Assembly: GCA_029641185.1 (NCBI GenBank)
Contig: JAPWGK010000014.1
Location: forward strand, 62,001-126,000
Reading direction: 5' to 3'
DNA from: Pseudofabraea citricarpa
Taxonomy: Eukaryota > Ascomycota > Leotiomycetes > Helotiales > Dermateaceae
Length of the DNA: 64,000 nucleotides
The notes below the pieces were generated by a model that saw nothing but the letters and a program-made list of their open reading frames with translations, was not told the DNA's origin and did no database searches. How positions within the stretch are numbered: the first letter of the stretch is position 1; each line of letters opens with the position of its first letter. Position numbers and translations under genes: made by a program. Positions 47,932-58,721 of the stretch are shown here, one piece after another.

Positions 47932-48673
47932 ATTATGAATTGCGGATCATGAGGGATGAAGGGGACGTGTAGGATTTTATGAGTTTAGTTTTATGAAGTT
48001 TTTATGACCCCTTACATTGTACGCTTTTCCATGAGTGAAGTTGATGTGCTTGTGATTTTGGTCGTGGGCTTGATCCGAGTGTCTTTGGGCTGGAGGAAAT
48101 ATGGTGAATCTGCAGAGTTCTTGTTGAAGTTAACCGATTGTGATTCCATAAGCGATTGCCTCGACCGACAAAGAGAGACTTGTTGTTGCCGACGTGGTCA
48201 CTGCTGTCAATGAAGTTGGTGTTGTCAATAGAACGATTGTTGTTGATAGAGTTCTCCTTGTCAATGGATCTCTCATTCTCCTGGACTTGCGCTTGCTGCT
48301 CTCACTTGATTTGCGGTCGCCAATCAGGTTATCATTCTCAATGGACTTGCTATTGTTACTGAGGTTGTCGTTGTCAATAAGGCTGCTGTCGTCAAGGTTG
48401 TCTGCTGTTGTCAGACCGCGATGAGTAGTCACATATCAGGAAGGAACGCCTAGGAAAAGGATTCGACGTACGCTTCTTGCTTTTTTATTTCCTGGGAAGA
48501 GAAGGTATCTACAGATGCGCGCTAGTAACTCCTGCCTATTTATTTGCCTTCTGATCTCATTTTCCATCCTTCATCCTTCTTCCTTCGAGCTTGATGAATC
48601 TTCAATTTTCTGCTTCTCTCCCACGTTCAAACCCTCACTACATTCTCCAAACCGCCTCCCAACATCACTCAAC
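47932..48673. other. Intergenic with imperfect TTGTCAAT-type repeats
   Basis: Region 48180-48410 is built of diverged copies around GTTGTCAAT/CTTGTCAATGG, giving repetitive short frames on both strands. I see no signal peptide or consistent gene model. The right end is CT-rich leader sequence for the next gene. Confidence 0.5.
48180..48410. repeat. Diverged short repeats (GTTGTCAATRR motif)
   Basis: At least six copies of a GTCAAT-centred motif appear at irregular 20-40 base spacing (for example near 48205, 48223, 48257, 48337, 48373). Looks like an eroded minisatellite. Confidence 0.5.
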
Positions 48674-49680
48674 ATGGCTGATATAGGACTCGCCGTCGGC
48701 ATCCTGTCGCTCGTCTTGGGTGTCATCTTGACCATGTTTTTCAGCTTTGTAAGTCTGATGTACCCTGACGTGAGGGACGCGTTCCGCAAGACAAGGCTGG
48801 GTAAGTTTCTCTCCCGTAACATATTTCAATGTGCAGATGACTGATAATTGCCCTGGTTCAGGCACTCGATTCTCTCGTCGTCAACACGTCTCTCGTCGTC
48901 AACACGTCTCTCGTCGTCGACACATCTCTTGTCGTCGACACATCTCTCCACCGCCGAGGATTCCTGGAAACCTTGAACATCCAACATGCTACCTTCGGTC
49001 GGAGCGCGTTGGAGCGATATAATGCGGTGCGAAACACATTTCAAAACTTTCAAGGCGACAGGCCAGTGGAGTGCTACCGCCAGCAACCACTGCCGACAAT
49101 TCCGACAAGCTTCTCGACTTCGCCGTCAATTTTCTCAACACGGGCCCGAAGCTCAACCTTCCATAATTCGCCATCACTTCTGCCGATATCGCGGCTCTTC
49201 TGGCGATATAATGGAAAGTCATACCCTCGATCCTTGTCCAACGATTCCGACATCCCCCTTGTTCCCGCTGGTGTCAATGACACAAATAGAGTCGACCGAC
49301 GACTCCGGGACCAAGCAGCAGCGCTTGTAGAGACATACGATTCCCTTGAAGATATCACGGCCGGCCGCAAAGACTTTATCGTCGATCTCAAGCTGATACT
49401 TGCTTGCACGAATATGGAAATGGCCGAGCGCCATGAAGAAATGGACAGGTTATTTCGAAGACTACAATCAAACAGACGAGATGGCCTACATACAATCGTG
49501 AATGATTCTTTCGATGAAGTTGTCGATGGAATTGTCGAATTTTTCGCCAAAAGCCCGAAGCCAAATCCACCAGATTCAGTGGTGTTAACTTCTGCTGAGC
49601 TTTCGGCTCTCCTATCCATGTATGGGCAAAGTCTAGGCTGGTTGGAGGGGAAGATCATGGTGAGCTACAATAGGAGTTGA
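48674..49680 (+). CDS. Lineage-specific protein with N-terminal membrane segment and hexapeptide repeat
   Basis: Preferred CDS is join(48674..48748,48862..49680), 297 residues: a GTAAGT donor at 48749 and a GGTTCAG acceptor at 48861 join two phase-0 exons. Residues 1-25 (MADIGLAVGILSLVLGVILTMF) form a hydrophobic N-terminus. The second exon opens with four tandem copies of Ser-Leu-Val-Val-(Asn/Asp)-Thr from an 18-base DNA repeat. The C-terminal 150 residues are charged and helical (DRRLRDQAAALVETYDSLEDI, EMAERHEEMDRLFRRLQ). An alternative donor at 48801 retains MYPDVRDAFRKTRLG but enters a frame that stops at 49022. No known domain, though the hydrophobic start plus helical tail resembles fungal NACHT/ankyrin-associated N-terminal domains. 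Model uncertain. Confidence 0.5.
48871..48948. repeat. 18-base tandem repeat, four and a third units
   Basis: Units at 48871-48888, 48889-48906, 48907-48924 and 48925-48942, plus a 6-base remnant. The first two are identical; the last two share an AAC-ACG to GAC-ACA change. Confidence 0.95.
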
Positions 49681-50501
49681 AATTATACATAATACTTTTA
49701 TTGTGGGGGAGGAAGCTGGGGAGGAGGGTCTGGCCTTGTTCGGTCAGTTGTTTTTGTTTTTTTGTTCTTGTTTCTTGTTGTCATTGTTTGTTTTTTATAT
49801 TTTAGGATAAATAAATTTTGTTTCAACTGCTAGCCGTGACTTCCTTCATTATCACACTTGTGATTGACAAGATAAATCTAGTAGCTCACATTAACAAGAT
49901 CTCCAGTTCGAACACGCGACGGATACCCGAGGCACAAATTTAGTTGGCCACTTGCTCTTCTTTCAATTAGTACCTACCTAGGAAGGCACATGACCAAATT
50001 GTAACCTTAATCCTATATAGACGCATTTGAATGACGCCTTAAGGTTGCTAAATGAGGTTTTTAGAACCCAAAAGAAAAAAAAGAAAATGCGAAGCAAAGA
50101 CTAGCCGGTTTAAAACTACATAGTTTATAGTACCTAGGTAAGGAAGTATCTTTTATTCTTTGAAAAAAAGATCAATAAACTATTTCACAGTGTGCCTAGG
50201 TTAGTCCTTAAGGTATCTTACCTACCTTCCTAGTACTCTTAGGTTATGCCAGAGCTAGTCCCATAAGCCGTCTTTCATAAGGGTACGCTAAAAATGCACC
50301 ATATATCATATTAAGGCAGGATTTTATTAGGTAAGCCTAACCACTTGCTTCGTATTAGTTCGACTAGCTAATCGAGGAATTTATTTATACGTTGGCTTGA
50401 GAAAATGAATACTTTATCTTTACCGGGCTACTTCCAACTCCGTGCCCTGCGATACCAAATCACCTCGCCCCAAGAAGCTTGCCCCTATCCTATTGCAGAT
50501 C
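49681..50501. other. AT-rich intergenic
   Basis: T-rich 3' flank followed by sequence with many short CCTAGGTA/TAGGTAAG words (50120-50260). No gene seen. Confidence 0.5.
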
Positions 50502-51680
50502 ATGGCACCTAGAAGATGCTCCATTCTAGAGTGGTTTCGCAAGTTGCAGCACGGCAAAATCAACGGCCTGAAGTTGGTTCTTCACGACAATCTAATACCA
50601 ATACATCGACTACCTCCTGAGCTCGTCCAATACTTAGCCAGAAACTTCCTCGAACCTTTCGAGTCCTCTCTACTTACACTGTGTAATAAAAGATTCTGTT
50701 ATATCCTTGGCACGCAATACTGGCAAATGTGCCACGACGATTTTGAGCAAAGAAACAAACTCTTGTCGGTGTTGGAAGTCTATTTTCCAGAAAAAGTCCA
50801 TTGTGTGATTTGCGCCAAACTACACCGTGCAACTTCGAGGCCCTACGCCAATCCAGCATGGAACTGTCAGTCATTAGAACGCCACATAAGACCGTATGAT
50901 GACTACAACCCAATGAAGTTTATCTACATTCAAGCAGCAATTAAGCGCGATAGACTTGGTCTAGATATCAAACAATATATCCAATTTCTCAGGCGCCCAA
51001 TCGTTTTCTTCAACCTGAATAATGCTAGTTCAGAATACTCAAAGGCACGCATAATATCTGGCGAGCTCATTGTCCGACTACAGCAATGGAATATTTATCC
51101 CGCAGAAGTACTTACGACAAAGTCTTCGGATAGCCAAACGTTTTTGGATTACTCAGGGTGTTTCCACTTCGACGACGGTTCATTGAATAGCCAGATAAGG
51201 AAGCTGTTCAATAATTTTGTGGATGACCCGAACCATTCGGGAGGCCTACGGCAATGCCGCTTCTGCTACACAGACTTTCAGCTGGATATGATGCCATTTT
51301 TTGACTTCACCTTGGAGCGACCGGGGAATCTAAGACTGTATGACCGCTATATCGCGATAGTAAAAACCGCATGGATCAACTTCGGAGATGGAAACCCAGA
51401 TTTGAGTGGGAAATACAGGACTCAGTTTGTGGACGAGTGGCAAGACCCTCACGTATCTCATTCACCTGTGCATAACCCTGTTGTTTTCGAGCCTGGCAGT
51501 ATAAAAGACGCTTTTGAACATGGCAAGAAATTCTACTTTCAGAGAGTGGTATCGAGGAAGGAGAAACGTCTTATGAAGACGTTATTAATACAAAAAAACG
51601 AGAGGCTGGTTCGGCATAAAAATGAAAAGTTGGTTCGGGAGGGACGCGAGATCTTGCAAGATCCGTTCTTTGCTTTTTAG
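50502..51680 (+). CDS. F-box-like fungal protein of unknown function
   Basis: Single-exon frame of 392 residues from the first ATG. Residues ~33-70 (IHRLPPELVQYLARNFLEP, LLTLCNKRFCYILG) fit an F-box: Pro-Pro-Glu, spaced leucines and a Cys/Trp-like helix 3. A Cys pair lies at about 115-118 (CVICAKLHR) and another at about 276-279 (CRFCYTDFQLDM). This is the layout of the large lineage-expanded family of fungal F-box proteins with a Cys-containing C-terminal half. Such proteins are usually taken as substrate adaptors of SCF ubiquitin ligases; the target is unknown. The C-terminus is a basic helix (RKEKRLMKTLL, KNEKLVREGREIL). Confidence 0.72.
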   Translation: MAPRRCSILEWFRKLQHGKINGLKLVLHDNLIPIHRLPPELVQYLARNFLEPFESSLLTLCNKRFCYILGTQYWQMCHDDFEQRNKLLSVLEVYFPEKVHCVICAKLHRATSRPYANPAWNCQSLERHIRPYDDYNPMKFIYIQAAIKRDRLGLDIKQYIQFLRRPIVFFNLNNASSEYSKARIISGELIVRLQQWNIYPAEVLTTKSSDSQTFLDYSGCFHFDDGSLNSQIRKLFNNFVDDPNHSGGLRQCRFCYTDFQLDMMPFFDFTLERPGNLRLYDRYIAIVKTAWINFGDGNPDLSGKYRTQFVDEWQDPHVSHSPVHNPVVFEPGSIKDAFEHGKKFYFQRVVSRKEKRLMKTLLIQKNERLVRHKNEKLVREGREILQDPFFAF

Positions 51681-54007
51681 GCATAACTTATTGGAATTTC
51701 TAGTAACGAACCCTCTGTCGCCCCTAGCACTCGCCTTAACAGCGTTCATAAGAGAGCTACCTTTTCCAGCTACTCATACTTAAAGTTTACTTACTACTGC
51801 CTATCTTGAAGCTCTCAAAGCAATCTAGATTAATGTTCCATAATGATTAGAGAAGGATGGTGTTAGCAACTTGGAGGAAAGGTAGTAGCAGTAGCAGTAG
51901 CAGTAGTAGCAATATCGTACGTATAAGCTTCCGACCGGATCTTTTCATCTACGTTTTTCTTAAATCTGGTTTTTTTAAACATCTTCTTTTTGGGAATCAA
52001 TGGAACTTTGGGTTTTTCGTTTTGTAAAAGGCCTTCGATACCTGTACGCTCACTTTAATGACCAAAAGATCTGCTATCACTTAGTTTGTAAAATTGCTCT
52101 AGAGTAGTCTTAAAGAATACTATAAAGCAGGAGGTACTATCTTAATTGCTGACGTCAAATCGTTTCTATTTTGTATTTGTAGTCTCATTGTTATATGGTA
52201 TTAGTTAGCTGAAGGAAGAAAACAATCGCTCGCTTAGGAAAAGAGATACTTTTTGTGGTTCTTAAACCCTTCAATTTCCCCTCCCTCATCTTGCCTCTAT
52301 GCGACATCCAAATTTGAATGACATGAAATGCGTATGTTGAAATATGAGATGCTAATTGAATGCTTTCTCGGTATACAGTTTTCCTTCGCTATCACAAGAA
52401 TGCATCTTATTCATAAGACCTAATATAAAATTGCATCATTCTATTTTTGATAACTGGTACAATTTCTCTTGTAGCATCACCGGAGCAATTTTGAATCGCT
52501 ATCTAGGTAGCTAAAGCGGCAATCAGAACGATGTTTAAAGTCAGCGCTCGGAAAATAATACATCTCTGATTTGGAACCGTCTACGTTATACGGGCCTCGA
52601 AGGGTAAATCCCCTGGCCTCTTCTACAACTGTCTCGGGCTCCAAATGTTTTAATTACGAGGCAGCGCCGAAGCAAATATCAGATACCGTTAGTGATTAGC
52701 TCTTTCGAGCGAATCAATCCATCCAGGTTTTAAATAGAGTTTGTGTAGGAATATGTCCGCATATTTGTGACGTGGCAATATACTCTCGATTATAGCAGGT
52801 AAAATTAATGTGATCCTTACGGATTACAACTTATTACGATTACGCCCTTTCCTATAGCCTGAGATTACGGAGAATTCCGAATCAAGAAGTTATCAATTAT
52901 ATAAGCTTGGCACCTAAAGTATAAATATAATATCTTCAAACAGTATAATTCAGGTACTTTGTACTTCCCTTGTAAGAGAAAAGTACAAGAGAAGTATACA
53001 TATATACTATTACCTAACTTTCGCAACGCTTCTTTCTAAGATTAACGATTACCTGTAATTCCCAAATCGAGGATTTTTGAGAATTACGGAGCGTTCCATT
53101 TGTCAACCCTACTCTAGAGCCTAGAGTTTGATGACCTACAGTACAAGAGGCGGACCTGGCCCCTTCTCGGCTACGCAAAACTATTTCAGCTGAGTACCTG
53201 GTGACCAACTTGAAATTCCGCAGTAGGGACACCGGTGGGTAGGGGGTACACCGAGTCCGTAGCCTATGCTTGTCCATCAGTGGGCCATTAACTACCGGCA
53301 GTGGCGGCTGAAAGCTTACCAGAAAGGAGAGCCGAAGTTAACATGTTGGGGCCTCCATGAGTTGTCCGCAGACGTCCACTTTCCCCCACTCAAGCTTATC
53401 GGGGTAATCTGCACTCCGAGCTTGGATACAGTAGAATACGTAGTATTCGCGGTTGGATACAGACACGTTTCCTGGAACGTGGGTCCACAGAAGGATTTTT
53501 AGGTTTGGACAAGGTTGATTAGCGCATGCATGCATCGCATATTCTTCGGTACGGTACGGTACGCTCCAACCTCTTGTTTATGTTGGCTTTTTTGGCACAC
53601 TACATGAAACTTTAAATATTCGGTCAAGTGAGCTTGTTTTTGTTTTGCCCCCCTTCCCCCTGGTCTAAAGTAAAATTGGATGATTCTACCAGGAAGGTGT
53701 GGATATTCCGACCAGGTGCCTATCAAATAAGACTAACCATTTGAGCTACCGAACAGGATTCCAACAGCCTCTCGAACCATATGTAAACATCCTGGGCTTT
53801 ATAATTTACTAGATTCAGACCAGGATTGCTAGCCACTGTGATTAAACTAGCGTCGGGCGGTGTGGAAGGAAGGTTGTAGTTGTAATGAGCGCTGTCACAT
53901 TTTGAAAGTTAAGCGACAGGCACCAAGGGCACACTACACGGGATGACTTTATACTTCTAAAACACCCAAATCACTTATGAAATATCTTCCATGATAATTT
54001 GATCGAC
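51681..54007. other. AT-rich, gene-free region bounding the right-hand cluster
   Basis: 2.3 kb without a supportable gene. Contains an AGC/AGT trinucleotide run at 51882-51910. A tRNA-like fragment near 53690-53775 was considered and rejected. Base composition is clearly more AT-rich than the flanking genes, which would suit a boundary between core and accessory DNA. Confidence 0.5.
51882..51910. repeat. (AGTAGC)n-type trinucleotide repeat
   Basis: GTAGTAGCAGTAGC run of mixed AGT and AGC units over about 29 bases, non-coding. Confidence 0.9.
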
Positions 54008-55697
54008 ATGGACTCTCCTCATGTAAAGACTTTGGACTATAAATGGCATGTATCTCCAGATGATCCCACACTCTGGCAACGCTACGCGTGTGGGGCAGAG
54101 AATCTTGCCGGAATGAAAGGTGGTAATGAAAATGGACAAAACGATATATTTATCTCAGGTGAATTGAAATTTGCGGAGCGCATTGATTTTTCAGACCTTA
54201 TCAGGGCAATACAAAGGCTCTGGCGTTGCTTTCGGTATGACCATCCAGAAGTCGCCTGCATACCTGATTGGGGTACAGACAACAGCGTGCTGTTAACATA
54301 CAAGATACCTCAAAGTGAAGATGAAATCAATCACTGGATGCAAAGAAGCTTAGTTGTAGAAGAGTCTGGTCGGACTTCCTTGCAACTTCGGGATCGGATT
54401 GAAGAAAATCGAACGGGATTTTCTGATGCCGCTACTATCTACCTCAGCCGTGTTAGGGAGAATGGCAACCAAGAAACAGGGGATAATAGCTTATTCATTC
54501 TATTCCACCTCAATCATCTCTTTTTTGATGGTGCCGGTGCTTGTTTGATAGCTGGAGATTTCTTCCAGAAGTTGGCGACAGAGCTAGCCTCGCCCACTGA
54601 TGTTGTCACTGAGAATACAATAGTTTGGGAAAAGAGCATTGAGAATCTTCTCCCTCCCTTTGTTGAGCTTTTAGACCCGATTTCTCTCAACTCTGGTCCC
54701 AATCTCGATGCAGCCATACAGGAATCTGCAGCGAGTATGCAAGGTACATCAGTAAGTAGATTTTGTCTGGTTATTATCATGAACAGCGCTTACAAGGTTC
54801 AGGGAAGTCACGGCTTGAAACCAAATGCTACTAGCAAGAACCTCACGAAGACAATCTCATACAAGTTCTCAAAAGATGAGAGCCGGTTAATCAATCAGGC
54901 CGTCAAGAAATGTCTCGGATCTGATTATACTATCACGCACCTTGCTCAAACAGCGGTATTTCTTGAGCTATTGCGTATAAACTCTCCCAACATCACTGGA
55001 TCTAAAGATACCATGCCTTTTGTTTCTGGCTTTATCGCAATCAATGATCGACAATACTTGACTGGATTATACGCTCCTGGTGGCAGTCATTTTTATGGGT
55101 CTTGCAATACTCATGGAGTGTTGAAGATCGACGATTTCATGGAGTTCACATCAGATGGAAACATAACGAGAGAAAAGACCTGTGAACTTGTCAAGAGGAT
55201 GTCTAACATGGTGAAGACCGCTTACGAAAAGGCTATCTCTCGCAAGCTTCGAATTCCATCCGCAATCATAACTACAGAAATGCTTGCTCGCATGATTAGA
55301 AAGTAAGACTCCACGTCATCTCTCTGTCACGAAGCTAAAAGTTTGATTTAACAGCAATCCGTGGTCAACTTCTGGACCAACAGCACCAGTAAGTAACATG
55401 CCTACAATCAAGAGATAATTCTCAAGCGATAACACTATATAGGTATTCACCAGTGATGGTATATATGACCGATACATTGCAACGAGTTACAATGCACCAG
55501 GAGCTTCCACTTGTATTTTATCTGTAGAAGATATACACTTTTTCTGCAACAACTACTTGTCTTATCCGGCAGTACGATTATCTAGTTTCCGGGACCAGAT
55601 GAGACTGGGCATAGATTATAATGAGGCCTACTACACGGAAGAGCGCATGAGAGAATTTATGGAAGGTATTGCAATGTTCATGCGGATATTATGCTGA
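54008..55697 (+). CDS. Acyltransferase related to trichothecene 15-O-acetyltransferase (Tri3-like)
   Basis: CDS is join(54008..54751,54803..55302,55355..55388,55443..55697), 510 residues. The HxxxD active-site motif is intact in NHLFFDGAGA (about H170, D174), on the strand-helix context used by CoA-dependent acyltransferases and NRPS condensation domains. The C-terminal half has ISYKFSKDES, THLAQTAVFLELL, PFVSGFIAINDR and a late channel-side segment (APVFTSDGIYDRY). Length and architecture fit the fungal Tri3 family, which acylates hydroxyl groups of terpenoids. The first intron (54752-54802) is a multiple of three without stops; its acceptor could also be 54796. It is the first gene of the putative cluster and convergent with the dioxygenase. 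Substrate unknown. Confidence 0.82.
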
Positions 55698-55857
55698 TCT
55701 GATTCTATCTATGACTTGGTCGGGGATCGTAATTCGTAAAGGTCAATCATGCGAGCAATTCATTCATGTATTCTATTCAAAGTAGAAAGATAAATTCAAA
55801 AGATAGATTTTCTGGTCTTGGCTACGCTACATCATTTCGTAGATTAATGAAGGGTAT

Positions 55858-56903
55858 TCAAGGTGTCTGATCAAACATGTATTCCCTGCCATATGCTCTC
55901 TCCAGATACTTCTCCCAAGCTTCTTCCTCCGAGATATACTCAGCTGGAATCTCGAGTGCAGTATGTGCCTCCAAAATAGGTTTGAGGCTCTCTACCACTG
56001 GCATTACCATCTTGTTACGATACCAAGGAGCGAAATAAATCAAGCTGAGCAACACCCGTGGTTCCTTGCTCAAGTTGGGCTTCCCACCATGCCAGAGTCT
56101 TAGATCTCGGATGATCAAGCCTCCCTTCTTGATAGTGGGCTGACAGCTATCTCTGGTTTTCCTCCTCTCGTCCAATCTCTTCTTACCAACTCCTCCTTCA
56201 CTACTATCAATTGCAGTGCCGACAAGTTGAAGCAAACTATCGTAACCTTCATGTGTTCCAAGCCAGAATTCGGAAGAGCCGTTCTCGGGTGACATGGTTG
56301 CCAGTGGAATACTCACGACAAGTGAGAAAGGATGGGTAGGATGCTTGAAAAATGCATCACTGTGAATTGGTTGAGATTGCAATGGAACATCTTCTGAGAC
56401 TGGCAATGCCACATTCGAGCTTGCGTATGGGTATCGGGGACGAGGACCTAAGTGGGTAGATACAATTTGAGAGACGAATGGATCTAAATAGTGCTAAATT
56501 AGTTGTCTACTAGTGATTTAGTTGATGAAGAAAAGCATGAGAACCCATAGCAAACCCTTTCCTATAAACAGTAGACAGGAAAAACAATGGCAAATTTATT
56601 GATCCACTTACTCAAGAACACATCCTCTTTGAAATATTCTTTTCCCGGTGGGGGATTTTGTTGCATATTTGCCTTGATGAAATTGAAGGGTCGTTTGTCT
56701 CCCAAAGCTTTGAGTTTCAGAGCATCTTCAACCATCTTCCCATTCAACTTATCCAGACTCTCATGGCTGCAAGCATTCTCTACTACGACAAGGCCGTCAT
56801 GGTGAAGTGCTCGCATGGCGATTTCGATGTTGTTTTGGGTCAAAGCTCCAGCAGCAACCTCTGCCTCAGAAGCATAGACAACGGTAGGATTGGGGTCTTC
56901 CAT
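55858..56903 (-). CDS. PhyH-family Fe(II)/2-oxoglutarate-dependent dioxygenase
   Basis: CDS is complement(join(55858..56483,56612..56903)), 305 residues. The intron is GTAAGT...ATTTAG and rejoins as DVFL-N-PFVSQIVS. The iron-binding facial triad is visible: His and Asp in PIHSDAFF (about H138, D140) and the distal His in RLWHGGKPN (about H229); an Arg in KEPRVLLSL (about 240) would bind 2-oxoglutarate. The N-terminal ALHHDGLVVVENAC is the typical family opening. Such enzymes hydroxylate, desaturate or rearrange small molecules and are common in fungal terpenoid and alkaloid clusters. The start at 56903 is chosen for family fit; an in-frame ATG at 57002 would add 33 residues. Confidence 0.88.
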
Positions 56904-57164
56904 GTTCGCAAAAATTACTATTTGAAACTTGAAGTTTGAAATTGGGGGGGTTAATAGATGCGAATATTTTATGTCGTTTAGCTCTAATGATATACGACGC
57001 ATTGAATCTCGTCACAAGCCAGAATCTGAGTCCCGCTTCTCGTTCATGCAGACAGTAAGCATTTACTTAGTGCAAGGTTTCATAAACTCGGAAGCATGAA
57101 CAGGATGTAGTACAGACTTCGGGATATCATGGTAGTATCTCGGGGCGAAAGATGTAGCTCCAAG

Positions 57165-58392
57165 CTAATGCTGAAGCAGAGGTGTTTGCTCCGTGTTCTC
57201 CACCCCCGAATCCTTCTGCTCGTGGCCCCAGAGAAATTCGTCCCGTTCCCAGATTAACCCCACAGCCGCCCCCACTGGTCCACCAGCTAGAGTATATAGC
57301 AACACCTTCGATACTAAATCCACCCAGCCAAACCCTGGCCTAGCTCGGCTGTACACTGCAGCAGCCCAGAAAAGAGTTGCGGTTGTCCCGATAATATAGT
57401 CCCACTGGATGAGCCACATGAATCCTTGCGCAAGATCTGCAGCTTTCACGCTCGAAAATGGGGATGTTGGTACTAGCAAATTGGAAGGATGCAATAGTCG
57501 TGAGATAGAGGGGTTGAAGAGTTCGGTCCATAGACCAGCCGTGAAAGAGATCACGCAGACAATCCAATGTGGAATCGCACCCATGACAAAAGCGAACCCG
57601 TACACTAATTGTCGTAAGTTTTGATACCTTTGACTTTCCACTTCCTGGATTGTTGTACGAAATCGGAGAGGTAACTTCCTTGCAAGATTAGCCAATGAGA
57701 AGTGCAGTATCGCTACGAACAAGTTCCATTGCTGGTACCACCCCATAACAGTTTGTTTGAACACCAAACTGACAAGCGCAGGAGCGGGCAATGCAATAAG
57801 AATGATTGGTATGATATAACCGATAATGAAACTTAACGGAAGGACGAGAAGATCAATCGAGTCAATCAGAACGTCGTCGGCTGTGGGCTTCAGTGCCATC
57901 GGAGAAGTGAATAGATGGGTCGCCAGGTACAATGGTGTGACAACTGCGTGAGAATGATTGAAGATAAGAATTCCCCAAATCGAATCACTATTGATGATCA
58001 GCGAATAATCATTCGATGCCACCGAGGCCTTACAAGCTGATAACTCTCCATCGATTACCCCTCCTTAAGCTCTCTAGTACGATGAGTAACCAGGCGGGAC
58101 CCCAAGTACCGACAAATAATAGGCCACTCAGACTAGTGTCCGGGTGTGTACCGTCTCCAGCAAAGGACCAGCAGAATGCTGCAGGAGCTCTTATTTGCCA
58201 ATCAATTGTCGGACTCCAACCGTTGGTTGTGATAGGCATGAGAGGCACATAATTTGGAAGAGTGAGAGTCTCAAGGACTTGACCAAAAATATCAAAAAGG
58301 CCATTACTCATAGAAAACAAGTAGAGACTTTTCACTCCATACGTAGTAAGGCAGAGAAGAGCAATGATAGCGGCGTAATTCGGCTTTGCCAT
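57165..58392 (-). CDS. Multi-pass integral membrane protein, possible membrane-bound cyclase
   Basis: CDS is complement(join(57165..57987,58034..58392)), 393 residues. The GTAAGG...CAATAG intron joins WRVISF to DSIWGILIFNH. I count about eight to nine membrane segments (for example LLFVGTWGPAWLLIVLES, VLPLSFIIGYIIPIILIAL, MGAIPHWIVCVISFTAGLW, WLIQWDYIIGTTATLFWAAAVY). Conserved-looking polar residues sit in loops: GDGTHPD, FNHSHAVV and WERDEFLWGHE. It is not a transporter family I recognise. Gene clusters of this kind sometimes encode membrane-bound terpene cyclases, and the acidic/aromatic loops (WQIRAPAAF, QWDY, WERDE) would suit that, but this is inference; unknown membrane protein is the safe call. 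Divergent from the trehalase gene by 329 bases. Confidence 0.75.
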
Positions 58393-58721
58393 TTTGGGAA
58401 TATACTCAAGAGTGCAGGTGAGGACGACACCCGTAGAATGACCTGTCTGAATTTAAGCAAAAGTCAGAGGTGGAGGCACTTCGGGTAATGCGGGGATGTA
58501 ACCGGCTTCTTCTCCTTTGGGTAGACCAATTACAGGTGACAGGTACACCGGTGGTACAACCCCTTGACAAACTTGGCGAAGATGACAGAGCTTGGCCAGG
58601 ATTTGAAAGCCTACGTTGTATGCTCGGTCGCGTGGGACAGGGGTGTGAATGGGGTTTGTCGGTATTTCTGCTTTCTGCTATAGCAATGTTGCAGCACAGT
58701 GTCTGCTCCATACAAACAACA
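58393..58721. promoter_or_regulatory. Short divergent promoter between membrane protein and acid trehalase
   Basis: 329 bases separate the two start codons, so both genes must share or overlap their control regions. An inverted CCGGTGTACCTGT...ACAGGTGACAGGTACACCGG-like arrangement appears around 58533-58553 (ACAGGTGACAGGTACACCGG), partly palindromic. A regulator-binding role is inference. Confidence 0.5.

Noticed and set aside
49074..49658. Minus-strand frame of 194 codons opposite the 48674 gene.
   Set aside because: Ser/Arg-rich antisense shadow. The plus-strand frame has better helical, charged composition and a splice-supported start.
49900..49940. GTTCGAAC reminiscent of a tRNA T-loop (also at 30056-30066).
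   Set aside because: Flanking stems are not complementary and no A box lies at the right distance.
53690..53775. tRNA-like fragment on the minus strand (TAGCTCAAATGGTTAG resembles a D-arm/A box).
   Set aside because: The expected T-arm/B box is degenerate (GGTCGGAATATCC) and I could not pair acceptor or anticodon stems. At best an eroded tRNA relic.
58016..58488. Plus-strand frames opposite the first exon of the polytopic membrane protein.
   Set aside because: Antisense shadows. The minus-strand frame has coherent membrane segments and a splice site that closes the frame.
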